In this document: positions 26,101 through 26,156 of the stretch, one piece after another | How positions within the stretch are numbered: the first letter of the stretch is position 1 | Layout: each line of letters begins with the position of its first letter | From: Baffinella frigidus | Lineage: Eukaryota; Cryptophyceae; Cryptomonadales; Baffinellaceae | Length of the DNA: 26,156 nucleotides | Assembly (NCBI GenBank): GCA_026770585.1 | Contig: MU646608.1 | Location: 121,359 to 147,514, forward strand | Direction: 5' to 3' | Program-made: the position numbers and the translations under genes | Notes under the pieces: model-generated | Seen by the model: the letters and a program-made list of their open reading frames with translations, nothing else | The model's database searches: none | What the model was told of the DNA's origin: nothing

Positions 26101-26156
26101 AAAAAATATATATATATATATAAAAAAAAAATATATATATATATATAAAAAAAAAA
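26069..26156. repeat. A-run/TA microsatellite at the window end
   Basis: Three units of an A10-13 run followed by about eight TA dinucleotides repeat with a period near 27 bp up to the last base. It follows directly on the CCCTAAA-like tract. The regularity could be biological or an assembly artefact at a difficult end. Confidence 0.9.

Noticed and set aside
24497-26156. A true chromosome end (telomere) at the right edge
   Set aside because: Repeats are highly degenerate, change orientation internally, begin at a splice donor of an unfinished gene and are followed by an A/TA microsatellite; equally large tracts lie in mid-window introns.

Overview
This window is nuclear DNA from a eukaryote, most likely a GC-rich single-celled alga or related protist. 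All five genes found are split by spliceosomal introns, mostly GT-AG with splice phases that match across joins. Third codon positions are strongly G/C. Large tracts are degenerate copies of the plant/algal-type telomere heptamer TTTAGGG/CCCTAAA. A MAP kinase kinase with a C-terminal NTF2-like domain (plant MKK3 architecture) and a proton-pumping transhydrogenase fused alpha-then-beta fit a photosynthetic protist. I cannot assign a species; green/prasinophyte and haptophyte lineages remain possible. Nothing looks bacterial or viral.

Layout: (1) 159-3148, plus strand: 3' part of an NAD(P)+ transhydrogenase gene. (2) 12745-3555, minus strand: a full 13-exon gene for a TPR-containing GT41 glycosyltransferase of the OGT/SPINDLY type, 687 codons, rebuilt exon by exon. 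Its 3.4-kb intron 3 is nearly all TTTAGGG-like repeat. (3) 13066-16836, plus: an MKK3-type MAP2K with an NTF2-like tail. (4) about 22860 to below 19805, minus: a poly-Gln protein with one PDZ domain, both ends uncertain. (5) 23179 to beyond the window end, plus: the 5' part of a secreted/lysosomal beta-N-acetylhexosaminidase (GH20) gene, cut off in a repeat-filled intron.

The genes alternate in strand (+ - + - +), giving two convergent and two divergent pairs. Both divergent promoters are about 320 bp between start codons (the second depends on a tentative start) and both carry palindromic GTCAACTT/AAGTTGAC motifs. No shared pathway is evident; the genes cover redox/proton coupling, protein glycosylation, MAPK signalling, PDZ scaffolding and glycan breakdown.

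The gene-poor stretch 16837-19804 and several introns hold small, apparently non-autonomous mobile elements. These include an 812-bp TTAA-flanked element (18038-18849) whose ends are arrays of pseudo-palindromic modules with swapped arms, a TA-flanked family with CAGGGGTACC ends (at least two good copies), a second TA-flanked element, and two fold-back elements inside introns. A decayed duplicate of a hexosaminidase exon lies 1.5 kb upstream of the real exon. The strongest unexplained theme is that introns of at least three genes, on both strands, are filled with degenerate telomere-like repeat. Gene calls rest on motif recognition and splice-phase bookkeeping by eye; no search or transcript data were available.
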